Assembly: GCF_008710155.1 (NCBI RefSeq) | Contig: NZ_VYPZ01000002.1 | Coordinates: forward strand, 248,001 to 312,000 | DNA: 64,000 nucleotides | Reading direction: 5' to 3' | Source of the DNA: Sphingobium limneticum | GTDB taxonomy: Bacteria > Pseudomonadota > Alphaproteobacteria > Sphingomonadales > Sphingomonadaceae | Made by a program: the position numbers and the translations under genes | Notes under the pieces: generated by a model | Seen by the model: the letters and a program-made list of their open reading frames with translations, nothing else | The model's database searches: none | Told to the model about the DNA's origin: nothing | Shown: positions 33,689 to 42,136 of the stretch, in pieces | Numbering within the stretch: position 1 is the stretch's first letter | How the letters are laid out: every line of letters starts with the position of its first letter

Positions 33689-33886
33689 ATGGACGGAAAG
33701 TTGTGTTTCATTCGTGAACCGGAGGTGCGCCGCCGGACCGGGCTGTCTCATTCGACGATCTGGATAATGCGCAATGCTGGCGACTTTCCTCAGCCGGTTA
33801 AACTTGGTTCGCGCGCGCTCGGGTGGGTGGAGCACGAGATAGACGAGTGGCTGGACGCTCGCCTCCGCGCGCGGGAGGCCGCGTAA
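33689..33886 (+). CDS. AlpA-family regulator / excisionase
   Basis: A 65-residue MerR/AlpA-like protein: FIREPEVRRRTGLSHSTIWIMRNAGDFPQPVKLGSRALGWVEHEIDEWL in outline, the standard AlpA pattern. Such proteins act as excision factors or as activators of the integrase in prophages and satellites. GGAG lies 8 bases before the ATG. Its stop overlaps the start of the next HTH gene. Confidence 0.88.
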   Translation: MDGKLCFIREPEVRRRTGLSHSTIWIMRNAGDFPQPVKLGSRALGWVEHEIDEWLDARLRAREAA

Positions 33887-34101
33887 TGGTCGCGGACGCT
33901 GGTGACGAATATCTGACCGTTGAGAATCTCGCTTCGTACACCTCTCTGACCCGCGATTTCTGGAACAAGTTGCGGTGTGAAGGAGGCGGCCCCCGCTACG
34001 TGAAAATCTCTGCGCGCGTAGTTCGGTATCGGCGTAGCGATGTCGATGCTTGGATGGCCGAACGGACACGCCTATCGACCTTCCAGGAGGCGCCCCAGTG
34101 A
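33886..34101 (+). CDS. Small helix-turn-helix (excisionase-like) protein
   Basis: A 71-residue protein with YLTVENLASYTSLTRDFWNKLR and YVKISARVVRYRRSDVDAWM, the winged-helix pattern of excisionase-type DNA-binding proteins. It is a second, divergent relative of the AlpA type placed directly behind AlpA with overlapping stop and start. Excision or regulation is plausible. Confidence 0.75.
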   Translation: MVADAGDEYLTVENLASYTSLTRDFWNKLRCEGGGPRYVKISARVVRYRRSDVDAWMAERTRLSTFQEAPQ

Positions 34102-34232
34102 CCGCGCGGGCTTCACCAAAAGAAATGGCCCCCGCCGGCAAGCAAGGGGCCATCTCCATCGTGATTTTCGATAACGCCCGATCGTACCTCAGCCGAATCA
34201 CCATCGCAAGCGCGGAGGTGGGCCGTGGGTGA
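34098..34232 (+). CDS. Small element protein, 44 residues
   Basis: The GTG start overlaps the preceding stop (GTGA) and has AGGAGG 8 bases upstream. The protein has no recognised domain; it contains GAISIVIFDNARSYLSRI. Tight coupling on both sides supports translation. Confidence 0.55.
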   Translation: MTARASPKEMAPAGKQGAISIVIFDNARSYLSRITIASAEVGRG

Positions 34233-34461
34233 AGTGATCGCATTTCCCGGAAGGCCTCTCCGCGGCTGGCTCGTGTTCCCGGATGGAGAATTGTGGGGCG
34301 CCCGGAAGATTGGCTTTGGCGGTGAAGCAGAAGCGTACCCACCATCCGAAGCGCTTGTCACGTTCGGCTGCATCATGTCGATCATTCGCGAGCATGACGT
34401 GCGCATGGGCTTGCCGATAATCGTCAATCCGTTGGCGACGGCCCTCGGAGGCGCGGCATGA
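34225..34461 (+). CDS. Hypothetical element protein
   Basis: A 78-residue protein, GTG start with GGAGG upstream, overlapping its neighbours at both ends. It starts MGEVIAFPGRPLRGWLVFPDG. No family was recognised. It is part of the early operon between AlpA and the replication protein. Confidence 0.6.
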   Translation: MGEVIAFPGRPLRGWLVFPDGELWGARKIGFGGEAEAYPPSEALVTFGCIMSIIREHDVRMGLPIIVNPLATALGGAA

Positions 34462-34649
34462 CTTCTCGTGTCATCGAGGTCGCCCCGCTGCCCAATCGCG
34501 ACGGGTTCAGCGTGATAGTCCAGCCTCCGATACCGGACGAGCCCCTCGACGCCGAGCTTCCGGACTATGACAGAGCACGCGCCTGGGCAGATGGTCTTCG
34601 CCGCACGCGCGGCTCGCGGATCATCGACAGATCAGGGGAAGCGATATGA
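34458..34649 (+). CDS. Hypothetical element protein
   Basis: A 63-residue acidic protein, ATG overlapping the previous stop, and its own stop overlapping the next ATG. It contains PDYDRARAWADGLRRTRG. No family was recognised; operon position only. Confidence 0.6.
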   Translation: MTSRVIEVAPLPNRDGFSVIVQPPIPDEPLDAELPDYDRARAWADGLRRTRGSRIIDRSGEAI

Positions 34650-35422
34650 GCTTCGACGCGCTCGCTTGGGCTAGCAAGCAGCAGCCCGGAAAAATGGCAG
34701 CGAAGATGGTTTTGCTGTGCCTGGCCAATTACGCCAACGAAGATGGCGAAGCCTATCCCTCAACGGCTGCGATCGCAGCCTTCGGCGACATGAACCATAA
34801 GACCGCTACCACAGCCCTTGATCGGCTGGAGGAGATTCAACTGATCTCTGACACCGGCCGCCGACAGGGTAAGTCGGGCCAGATCAAGGTATATCGACTG
34901 CACCTTGAAAGGGGGCCGGAAAAGGTAGCCTCCCTAAAAAGGAAGCCGCCCGTTTCTTCTACTCAAGCCGACCTAAAACGGGAGGTTGAAGCCTCCCGAA
35001 AACGGGTGACGGATACAGTCAAGGAACCAATCAAGGATACCCTTCCTCAGAGAGCCGCGATTTCTTCAGAAAAGATCGGCGCGCGCGGCACTCGACTTCC
35101 CGACGGCTGGTGCCCTGGTCCATTGCCGGGATCTGTGGCCCAGCTGGTCGCGCAATGGCCAGCGAAACGTGAGGAACGTGAGCTTGATAGCTTTCGTGAT
35201 TTCTGGCGGTCGGCAGCTCGCAATGCGACAAAGCTCGACTGGGATAGAACGTGGCACAACAGGATTCGGGATGTGCATGACCGCGTATTGCGCACAACCA
35301 GCGCGGCTACCGCACCGCAGGAATACAGCAACCCACTGGTGAGGGCCGCAATGCGCTTTGAGGCCGAGCATCTGGCTCGCGAACTTCATGATCACCAATT
35401 CCACGCAGGAAAAAGCGGATGA
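34646..35422 (+). CDS. Phage O-like replication protein with N-terminal helix-turn-helix
   Basis: A 258-residue protein. The N-terminal ~90 residues form a winged helix (KMVLLCLANYANEDGEAYPS, TAAIAAFGDMNHKTATTALDRLEE), the type found in phage replication initiators and RepA-like proteins. A charged linker follows, and the C-terminal part carries FRDFWRSAARNATKLDWDRTWHNRIRD, a pattern seen at the end of phage O-like replication proteins. It probably recognises the element's origin. It is in a tight operon. Confidence 0.7.
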   Translation: MSFDALAWASKQQPGKMAAKMVLLCLANYANEDGEAYPSTAAIAAFGDMNHKTATTALDRLEEIQLISDTGRRQGKSGQIKVYRLHLERGPEKVASLKRKPPVSSTQADLKREVEASRKRVTDTVKEPIKDTLPQRAAISSEKIGARGTRLPDGWCPGPLPGSVAQLVAQWPAKREERELDSFRDFWRSAARNATKLDWDRTWHNRIRDVHDRVLRTTSAATAPQEYSNPLVRAAMRFEAEHLARELHDHQFHAGKSG

Positions 35423-35931
35423 ACGCCCATATCGCGATCGCTGATCAGTCGGGCAACGTGCTTGCCCGTGAGGCGCATCGATTGTTGCCACCTAAGTTAA
35501 GCAAGCTGCTCGACGAAAGTGCCGCATTCAATGATCTGCCGGTGATAGGGCCGATTAGCGCACAGAAACTGCGAGATTACGTCCTCGCGTGCCAAGCCAC
35601 AGCCGCCACTCCCCTGCAAATCAATCGAATGATTGCGCACGTGGCCAACATGATGCCGTGTCCTCGCGGGATGACGGACGAAGAAGCTGCCGAGCGGATG
35701 ACGATGATGCGCCATGCTCTTCGCAGCTTAGCAGCGACCGATCTCAAAGCCGTGTTCGATGCGATCCTGCGCACCTGTCGCTTTTTCCCGACCGTCGCCG
35801 AAATTGAGCAGATCAGCGCTCCAATTCGCGCCAGACGCATGGCCCGCGCCAACCGCGCAGAGATGCTGGTGATGAAGCACGATAGAGAATGGCAACAGCC
35901 GCTCCGTGATACCGGAGATGGAAATGACTGA
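35419..35931 (+). CDS. Hypothetical protein, possible replication accessory
   Basis: A 170-residue, largely helical protein, overlapping both neighbours. It contains MPCPRGMTDEEAAERMTMM and LAATDLKAVFDAILRTCRFFPTVAEIEQI. Its position after the O-like protein is where helicase loaders often lie, and the small helical fold would allow that, but I cannot confirm it from motifs. Confidence 0.6.
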   Translation: MNAHIAIADQSGNVLAREAHRLLPPKLSKLLDESAAFNDLPVIGPISAQKLRDYVLACQATAATPLQINRMIAHVANMMPCPRGMTDEEAAERMTMMRHALRSLAATDLKAVFDAILRTCRFFPTVAEIEQISAPIRARRMARANRAEMLVMKHDREWQQPLRDTGDGND

Positions 35932-36697
35932 CCTTACCCCGTTCAAATTCGAGAGCCGCCCCGTGCGGATCACTGATCGAGATGGCCAGCCTTGGTTCGC
36001 GCTGGCAGACGTTTGTGCGGTCCTCGAGCTTCAGAACGTAGGCAACGCAGCCGCTCGGCTCGATGACGACGAGCGCGATAGCATCCGCAATCCGGATGTT
36101 AATCGCGGTCGCGGCAACCCCGACCTGCTCGTCGTCAATGAAAGCGGGCTGTTCAAGCTCATGTTGAGGAGCAGGAAACCAGCCGCGAAACGCTTTACCA
36201 AGTGGGTGACGTCGGAAGTGCTGCCATCGATCCGGCGCTCCGGACATTACGGCGCTGCAGCCGCGCCGCTTAACCTGAGTGACCCGGCTGTCCTACAGCG
36301 CCTGTTGCTCGAACATACTGGCAGAGCACTGGCACTTGAAAATCGCAACAACGAGTTGGCCACCCAAGCGGCGGCGCTCGCGCAGTTGACCCATGCAGAG
36401 GGCGCGCTATCCATTACCGATGCGGCGAAAGCTCTTAATACCGGCCCGCGCGCGCTGTTCGGCTGGATGGAGCAACGACTGTGGATCTACCGTCGATCGG
36501 GCGGTTCGCGGTGGCTGGGCTACCAAGCAAAGATCTCGGCTGGGCTCATCACCCACAAAGTCACGCGGCTGGAGCGGCCGGGCCAGCCGGCGAAGTTCGT
36601 AGAACAGGTATTGCTGACGCCCAAAGGCATCGCGAAGATCGCGGAAATGATGGCATCTGAAAAGGCCGATACTTGGAAAGGCGCGGAACCATCATGA
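35924..36697 (+). CDS. BRO-type phage antirepressor with KilAC-like C-terminus
   Basis: About 257 residues. The N-terminal BRO domain reads VRITDRDGQPWFALADVCAVLEL, DDDERDS, LLVVNESGLFKLMLRSRKPAAKRFTKWVTSEVLPSIRR in outline. The C-terminal part (residues 150 on) resembles the antirepressor ANT/KilAC domain (SITDAAKALNTGPRALFGWMEQ, LLTPKGIAKIAEMM). These proteins inactivate repressors and trigger induction. GGAG at 35913 supports the ATG at 35924 over earlier in-frame starts. Confidence 0.85.
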   Translation: MTDLTPFKFESRPVRITDRDGQPWFALADVCAVLELQNVGNAAARLDDDERDSIRNPDVNRGRGNPDLLVVNESGLFKLMLRSRKPAAKRFTKWVTSEVLPSIRRSGHYGAAAAPLNLSDPAVLQRLLLEHTGRALALENRNNELATQAAALAQLTHAEGALSITDAAKALNTGPRALFGWMEQRLWIYRRSGGSRWLGYQAKISAGLITHKVTRLERPGQPAKFVEQVLLTPKGIAKIAEMMASEKADTWKGAEPS

Positions 36698-36903
36698 TGG
36701 ACGGGCACATCCAAATGAACATCGATGCTGCCGAGTTTCGCGCATGGCTGAAACAGCGCAACGGCGGGCAGGAGCCGGATTGGGACTGGGTGCGCCGGAA
36801 TTACGTTTCGCTCGCCAAGGCTTATGGGAAAGAGGCTCCCATCTTTTGCTCGCCATCTCCGCCGCCAGCACCTTCAAACGACCGCTATGACGAGCTTCAT
36901 TGA
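36694..36903 (+). CDS. Hypothetical element protein
   Basis: A 69-residue protein overlapping the antirepressor stop and the next start. It contains NIDAAEFRAWLKQRNGG and DWVRRNYVSLAKAYGK. No family was recognised. Confidence 0.55.
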   Translation: MMDGHIQMNIDAAEFRAWLKQRNGGQEPDWDWVRRNYVSLAKAYGKEAPIFCSPSPPPAPSNDRYDELH

Positions 36904-37427
36904 TGGCAAAAAACGATGGGCGTGCCCTCACAGTTGGACCAGTACGCACGCGCGCACGCGCGAGCCGAAAGACGGAGAAAATCCGCCAGGAAATCCTGCA
37001 GTTCATCGTCGCCGGCGAAAGCATTCGCAGCATCTGCGATCGTGAAGGGATGCCGTGCAAATCCACCGTCATGAACTGGATTGCCGCCGATCCGGAATTC
37101 CGCGCGGGTTATGTCGCCGCCAAAGCGCTATATGCTGAGGTGCTGGCAGAAGAGATTATCGAGATTGCCGACGACGCCAAGTATGACTGGGTGGAGGGCG
37201 AGAATGGCAAAGAGCTGGATTATGAGCATGTGCAGCGCTCTCGTCTTCGCGTTGATAGCCGCAAATGGCTCGCTGCCCGACTGTCACCCAAACGGTACGG
37301 CGATTCAGCAATGCTGAAAATTGGTGAAGCTGAGGCGGCTCCTTCCGCCGCAAATGGGTTGAGCCAGAACGAAATAGCGGTCCGCTTGGCGGCTCTCGCG
37401 CAAAGCGTAAGCAAACAGAAGGGATAA
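36903..37427 (+). CDS. Small terminase subunit-like protein
   Basis: A 174-residue protein. The N-terminal helix-turn-helix (EKIRQEILQFIVAGESIRSICDREG, KSTVMNWIAADPEFRAGYVAAK) and the following helices (DYEHVQRSRLRVDSRKWLAARLSPKRYG) match phage small terminase proteins of this class, which recognise the packaging site. No large terminase follows; the next genes are small proteins of other kinds. A lone small terminase is a hallmark of phage satellites that redirect packaging, but it is also what a deletion would leave. Confidence 0.8.
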   Translation: MAKNDGRALTVGPVRTRARASRKTEKIRQEILQFIVAGESIRSICDREGMPCKSTVMNWIAADPEFRAGYVAAKALYAEVLAEEIIEIADDAKYDWVEGENGKELDYEHVQRSRLRVDSRKWLAARLSPKRYGDSAMLKIGEAEAAPSAANGLSQNEIAVRLAALAQSVSKQKG

Positions 37428-37430
37428 GAC

Positions 37431-37775
37431 ATGGCATTTGACATCATCAGCTTCCTGGAACGGTCAACCCAAGAGCAGTGTCGAGAACTGGGGAATTTGC
37501 TGCTGGAGTATGCGGAAATTCCTCGCGGGCAGAAGATGCAAGAACAGATGATCTTGATCCGGAGCATGATGCCGCCGGAAGATCAGGATATGGCTGCTGC
37601 GATTGAGCGGGGGCGCAATCGCGTGCGCGCCCTTTCAAATGGGATGCGCGCCGATGGCATGGATCATCAGGCGCTCATCGAAGCCGAGTTGAAACGACGT
37701 GGCGACACGCGGACGTTTGAGCAGTATCGTGACGATATCGGCGGGGTGCATAGCGATGCGCATTACCGCGACTGA
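37431..37775 (+). CDS. Hypothetical element protein
   Basis: A 114-residue acidic, helical protein that follows the small terminase gene by 3 bases. It contains FLERSTQEQCRELGNLLLEYAE and AAAIERGRNRVRALSNGM. The family was not recognised. The stop lies inside the next small gene. Confidence 0.6.
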   Translation: MAFDIISFLERSTQEQCRELGNLLLEYAEIPRGQKMQEQMILIRSMMPPEDQDMAAAIERGRNRVRALSNGMRADGMDHQALIEAELKRRGDTRTFEQYRDDIGGVHSDAHYRD

Positions 37776-37923
37776 CCGCCAAGTTTGCGGCGCAGTGCGG
37801 CGAGATGGAGAGCCTTGTCAGAAGATGCCGATGCGCAACGGACGCTGCCATCTACACGGTGGAAAGACGCCCAGCCGCAAAAGGCTCATGTCTGACGTAG
37901 TATCCTTACCTTCGCATCCATGA
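37756..37923 (+). CDS. HGGxSTG-like small cysteine protein
   Basis: A 55-residue protein with CGAVRRDGEPCQKMPM and NGRCHLHGGKTP, the Cys-rich pattern and HGG motif of small proteins often found next to phage terminase genes. It overlaps the previous gene, and its 3' end overlaps tail to tail with the minus-strand gene at 37906-38430. Confidence 0.7.
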   Translation: MRITATDRQVCGAVRRDGEPCQKMPMRNGRCHLHGGKTPSRKRLMSDVVSLPSHP

Positions 37924-38430
37924 ATCCCGCCCGAATGGGTTGCGGTTCACCGCTCGGCTTTGATCGGCAATTTCTTTGCGTCGGCGGCTGGTCTCTTCAG
38001 CGGCCGTGACGCCGGATGGCAAGTAGATCGAAACGGGCTGATATTCGTTTTTGCAAGTTGGGCATTGAGCTTTGTTCGCCAACCGCGACTGCACGGTCTG
38101 CATCACGCGACCTTCCGCTTTGCATTTCGGGCATACGGGAGCGCCCTTCGGGGTGCCATCTTCATTTGGGAGATAATAGTATCCCCCAGGCCCTTCCACC
38201 AGTTCACCTATCTGCTGGATGGCCGCCTTGAGCTCCGATATCTCTTTGTCCTTGCCCGCCAGCACTTCCTGCACCTCCGCCAGCGCCACCCGGCCGTCGG
38301 CGAGCGCGACGGTGACATCAGCCAAGCGCTGCTTCAGTGTTGCCTCATCGAGTGATTTCTCGGCAGCCCTGATGGCCTTCACGACCTCGCTCGCCGTCTT
38401 GAGCGATGATAACGCCGCGATCAAATCCAT
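37906..38430 (-). CDS. Coiled-coil protein with zinc-ribbon
   Basis: A 174-residue protein on the opposite strand to its neighbours. The first ~75 residues are a coiled coil (repeating leucines, KDKEISELKAAIQQ), then GGYYYLPNEDG, and a two-CxxC zinc ribbon (CPKC ... CPTC) 30 residues apart. The tail is basic and disordered. The function is unknown. Its strand and its position at the seam between the packaging gene and the ejection-protein block suggest an inserted accessory gene. Confidence 0.75.
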   Translation of the reverse strand: MDLIAALSSLKTASEVVKAIRAAEKSLDEATLKQRLADVTVALADGRVALAEVQEVLAGKDKEISELKAAIQQIGELVEGPGGYYYLPNEDGTPKGAPVCPKCKAEGRVMQTVQSRLANKAQCPTCKNEYQPVSIYLPSGVTAAEETSRRRKEIADQSRAVNRNPFGRDSWMRR

Positions 38431-38520
38431 TGGTCACCTCCTGCCTTCGATCGGTCGATTCAACCGCTCGATGTCGAACCCTATCGTCGCAGCGACGATC
38501 GACAAGGAGGAGTTTCGACC

Positions 38521-39198
38521 GTGGCAGACAAACCGACTTTCACCGAACAGGATTATATCGCGCAGCGGGATGCGCTGGATCAGCAGATCCGCGTTGCCGA
38601 GGATGATCATCACCGTGCCGGCTATCAGCAGGTTCTCGGCGAAACGACCCAGGATGATGTCGACAAGACACTGGTGACGCTGGATGCGCTCAAGAACCGA
38701 CGTCGCAGTTTGGAGGCTGCATGGCAGGAAGCCCGTCGGCGTGCGGCAGGCGATGCGCTTAGCCGTTCCCAGGCTGCACAGGCTGCCCGCATTACCGAAA
38801 TTGACCGGCAACTTGTCAACCGGCTGGCAATCGCCGCCAAGATTCAGGATGCCGCCAAGCTGCTCGCACGGCTTGTCGTCGATTATGACGCGGCTGGCTC
38901 GACAATCAAAGAGAATGCCAAGCAGCTATATTCGATGGCATCTGTAACGCCAGGCGACAAGGCGCGGCACTCGCACGCTGTGTCAGCCTTGCAGGAGGAT
39001 CTCTTCGACGGCCGCGATATGGCGTTACTGTCCGGTCTGCTCGCGAAAGAAGGCGTCACCTTCTCCACTGTTCCCAGCGCCAACGCGCGTACAGAGTATG
39101 AACGGGTTGGCGGGCTCACCTCGTTTGTCGCAAAGGTCAATGCGAAGATACGAGCGCGTGCCGCTTCCCTTTGCCCCCAGGGGGAGAAACTTTCATGA
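38521..39198 (+). CDS. Helical protein at the start of the late block
   Basis: A 225-residue, mostly helical protein beginning with a GTG. The preceding AAGGAGGAGT gives a strong ribosome site. There is a long coiled-coil region (about 1-110) and a helical C-terminus. The family was not recognised. It overlaps the next gene. It heads the block of structural-type genes of the element. Confidence 0.65.
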   Translation: MADKPTFTEQDYIAQRDALDQQIRVAEDDHHRAGYQQVLGETTQDDVDKTLVTLDALKNRRRSLEAAWQEARRRAAGDALSRSQAAQAARITEIDRQLVNRLAIAAKIQDAAKLLARLVVDYDAAGSTIKENAKQLYSMASVTPGDKARHSHAVSALQEDLFDGRDMALLSGLLAKEGVTFSTVPSANARTEYERVGGLTSFVAKVNAKIRARAASLCPQGEKLS

Positions 39199-39488
39199 GC
39201 CAGCAACGCGCCCTCGTTCGCGTTCAGCTACCCCAACCTGACGATCGCATCGCCGAAATCGGCGAGACCGTCGAGCGAGAGGGGTTGGACTGGAAGTTCG
39301 AGCCGGTCGATCCTGCAGAATGGGCGGTTTGGAACGCTAACCATCGCAACGATGAACGTGTTGCCAATGAGTGCCGGCGGACTGGCCAGTTGCCGGATGT
39401 GCCGCCACCGGCTGGGGTCTACACGCCACCGGAGGCGATCCGTCGTCCAACCAGTGGATGGACGCCTGATATGAAGTGGACCCGCTGA
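39195..39488 (+). CDS. Hypothetical element protein
   Basis: A 97-residue protein rich in Pro, Trp and Glu (VDPAEWAVWNANHRNDERV, PDVPPPAGVYTPPEA). The GGGGGAG ribosome site lies 8 bases upstream. It overlaps both neighbours. No domain was recognised. Confidence 0.6.
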   Translation: MSQQRALVRVQLPQPDDRIAEIGETVEREGLDWKFEPVDPAEWAVWNANHRNDERVANECRRTGQLPDVPPPAGVYTPPEAIRRPTSGWTPDMKWTR

Positions 39489-40039
39489 CCGTGTGCGCCC
39501 CAGTCGCAACCCTCGCGCTCATCGGAACGGCGATCTCTGCGGCTGGGACCGGCTTTGCCGCCCTGCAGTCCAGCGCACAGTCCCGATACCAAGCCCAAGT
39601 TTCGGACCAGAACGCCCGCCTGTCTGCCGAGGCCGCCCGCACCCAGCAGGACGCCACGCGCCAGGAATTGCAGACACACTGGCGACGACAGGCGCAGCTT
39701 CAGGGGCAGCAGCGTGTCGCGATGGCGGCCGGCGGGCTCGACTTGGGCTTTGGCAACGCGGCGGACCTTTCGGCCGATACGGCGATGCTCGGCCGTGAGG
39801 ATGCCCAGCGGATTATCGACCAAGGCGCCAATGCCGTGAAGGGCTTTGACATCGAATCCGCCAATTACCGTGCGCAGGCGCAGGCATCCCGACAGTCAGC
39901 GTCCGGCGCACTGGTGGATGGCGCGTTCGGTGTAGCAACAACCGCGCTCAGCGGTGCGCAACAGTACGGCACTTTGAAGGCTCAGTTCGGGAGCGTCGGC
40001 CGCAACGCATATGGCATTAAAGCCGGGAGCATCTACTAA
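39476..40039 (+). CDS. Internal virion protein, T7 gp14-like
   Basis: A 187-residue protein with a hydrophobic N-terminal segment (ATLALIGTAISAAGTGFAALQ), a long helical Gln/Ala-rich middle (SAEAARTQQDATRQELQTHW), and the GGLDLGFGNAADL / YRAQAQASRQSAS region. The layout matches internal virion (ejection) protein B of T7-like phages. A GTG at 39476 or 39491 could be the start. It precedes two large ejection-type proteins. Confidence 0.65.
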   Translation: MDPLTVCAPVATLALIGTAISAAGTGFAALQSSAQSRYQAQVSDQNARLSAEAARTQQDATRQELQTHWRRQAQLQGQQRVAMAAGGLDLGFGNAADLSADTAMLGREDAQRIIDQGANAVKGFDIESANYRAQAQASRQSASGALVDGAFGVATTALSGAQQYGTLKAQFGSVGRNAYGIKAGSIY

Positions 40040-42135
40040 TGCCGCGCATCCCCCAATACGGAGCCCCTACCGTAGGCCCAATCGCCCCGGTACAGGCGCG
40101 CTTCCGCCCGGCCGACAATAACGGCGGCTTGTTCGGCGCCGTCGCGACTGGGCTCATGAAAACCGGCGCAGCGATCGGCGACTATGCTCAGGTGCGCGCA
40201 CGCATCGTCGCCGAGGAAGAGGAAACCAGCGCCAAGGAGGCCGATAACCAGTTTGCATCCTTCATCCAGAGCGCCATGGATGATCCTGAAACCGGCCTCC
40301 GCAACAAGCATGGCAAGGATGCCAAAGATGCGTTTGAGCCGACAATGAAAGAGATCGAGCGAAGACGATCCGAACTGCGCGGCACCCTCAGCACACCGAT
40401 CGCGCAGCGTGCCTTCGATAGCGTCGCCGACCAGCGTATGCTGTCAGCCCAGTCTCTCGTATCACGCCATGTCGCACAGGAATTCGATAGTTGGCAGGAC
40501 GATACGCAGGCTGCACGCATCGCCCTATCGGTGTCGGACGCTGGTACCGCGTATGACGATCCAGCCGTCGCCGACAAGCATATCGCCACCGCCTTGGGCG
40601 AGGTCCGCAAGATGGGCGAGCGCAAGGGATGGTCGCCGGAGATGGTGGCAATCGAGAGCCTTAAGACCGAATCGGCTGCCCGACGGCTGGCCGGCAATCG
40701 CCTCTCGGACGTCGCCCCTGATTTGGGTGAGCAATATCTGAAGGTCTACGGCGCGCGGATGGAGCCAGGTGATGTTGATGCCGTGCAGGATCAGATCCGC
40801 ACCCGCCGGAGCGCTGAAGCGGCCGAGCTGCGCCGAATGCAGGCGCAGGCGCGGCAGGAACAGCGGGAAGAGGCTGCCCTTGTTTCCGAGCAGGCCCGCG
40901 ATGTGCTCGACATGATCGACAATGGCCATGAGGTCGACGCCACCTCGCTGGGCAAGCTCGCCTCTCGTCTCGATCAGCTCGACAAGCCGGTCTTGGCATT
41001 GCGTCTGCGTTCGGCTGGTGAGGTCCAGACATTTACCAGCGAGGCCCGCCAGTGGCGGCCGGACCAATTGCAGGGCTGGCTCAACCAGCAGCGTGGAGAG
41101 AAGGGCCAGCGCACACCGGTGCAGGCTGCCCGCATCGATGCTGGCGAGCAGCTGCTGGGCAAGATGCGCGCCCGGCTGAAATCGGACCCGCTATCATGGG
41201 CCGCGGAGGCTGGTGTGGCTCAACTGGCACCGGTGGATTATAGGGACGCCCGCAGTATGCAGGCCCGGATCAAGACGAGCCTAGCTGTATCGGAGCGATA
41301 TGGAACGCCCCCGACCTTCCTGACTGATGAAGAAGCAACGCTGATGGCGGGGCAGATCGCGAAGGCCAACACTCAGCAAAAAAGCAAGATCGCCGAAAAC
41401 ATCGTCACGGGCTTCGGTCGCTATGGCCGGGATGTGCTGGGCAGCATTTCGGGCGCAGATCCGATCTTCGCCCATGCCGGCGGGCTGGCGGCCACCGTGC
41501 CAGGGGGCAAGGATACGGCCGAACGGATTTTCGCAGGGCAGCAGGCGTGGAAAGATAAGGCTGTCGCCATCCCTTCACTCGATGCTTTCCAGGCGGCGCC
41601 CGGGCTTGGATCGGCATTAGCATTCACGCCGAAAACGCGGGGCGCGCTCTTCAAATCGGCGCAGGCCATATATGCGAGTGAAGCAGTCGCGGCTGGTCTC
41701 GACCCGAAGTTCGTAGATCCCGACACATGGGGTAAGGCCCTCAATCGCGCGGCTGGAGCAACCTACAGACAGGATGGCAGCCGCGTCGGCGGGCTAGGCA
41801 GCTATCGTGGAAACAATATCATCCTCCCGCCCGGCGTCGCGCCTGAAGAATTCGGCACCCTCATGGGCAGGATCAATGCCGATGATCTGAAGGCGATCGG
41901 TGCGAGGCCGACATATGGCAATGGCAAGCCTGTGAATCTGGAAACGCTGCGCTCCGGCTACCTCTTTGATGCCGGCAGCGGCCGCTACTCCGTGGCGCTC
42001 GACAAGCGCGGGACGCAATTTCTGCGCGGTCCAAAGGGGCAATTCATTCTTGATATGAATGCCCTCGTCCCACGCCTTCGCGGCCGGGCGCCACAGGGTG
42101 TACTTGAACAAGTCGGTGATTGGCTGGGGTTCTGA
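40039..42135 (+). CDS. Large internal virion / ejection protein (gp15-like position)
   Basis: A 698-residue, largely alpha-helical, Ala/Arg/Gln-rich protein without membrane segments. It starts MPRIPQYGAPTVGPIAPVQARF, a Pro-rich N-terminus usual in podovirus internal proteins. Long helical stretches occupy residues 50-450 and a more compact region lies at the C-terminus. The assignment to the internal virion protein C group rests on size, composition and its place between the gp14-like protein and the transglycosylase. Confidence 0.65.
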   Translation: MPRIPQYGAPTVGPIAPVQARFRPADNNGGLFGAVATGLMKTGAAIGDYAQVRARIVAEEEETSAKEADNQFASFIQSAMDDPETGLRNKHGKDAKDAFEPTMKEIERRRSELRGTLSTPIAQRAFDSVADQRMLSAQSLVSRHVAQEFDSWQDDTQAARIALSVSDAGTAYDDPAVADKHIATALGEVRKMGERKGWSPEMVAIESLKTESAARRLAGNRLSDVAPDLGEQYLKVYGARMEPGDVDAVQDQIRTRRSAEAAELRRMQAQARQEQREEAALVSEQARDVLDMIDNGHEVDATSLGKLASRLDQLDKPVLALRLRSAGEVQTFTSEARQWRPDQLQGWLNQQRGEKGQRTPVQAARIDAGEQLLGKMRARLKSDPLSWAAEAGVAQLAPVDYRDARSMQARIKTSLAVSERYGTPPTFLTDEEATLMAGQIAKANTQQKSKIAENIVTGFGRYGRDVLGSISGADPIFAHAGGLAATVPGGKDTAERIFAGQQAWKDKAVAIPSLDAFQAAPGLGSALAFTPKTRGALFKSAQAIYASEAVAAGLDPKFVDPDTWGKALNRAAGATYRQDGSRVGGLGSYRGNNIILPPGVAPEEFGTLMGRINADDLKAIGARPTYGNGKPVNLETLRSGYLFDAGSGRYSVALDKRGTQFLRGPKGQFILDMNALVPRLRGRAPQGVLEQVGDWLGF

Positions 42136-42136
42136 G

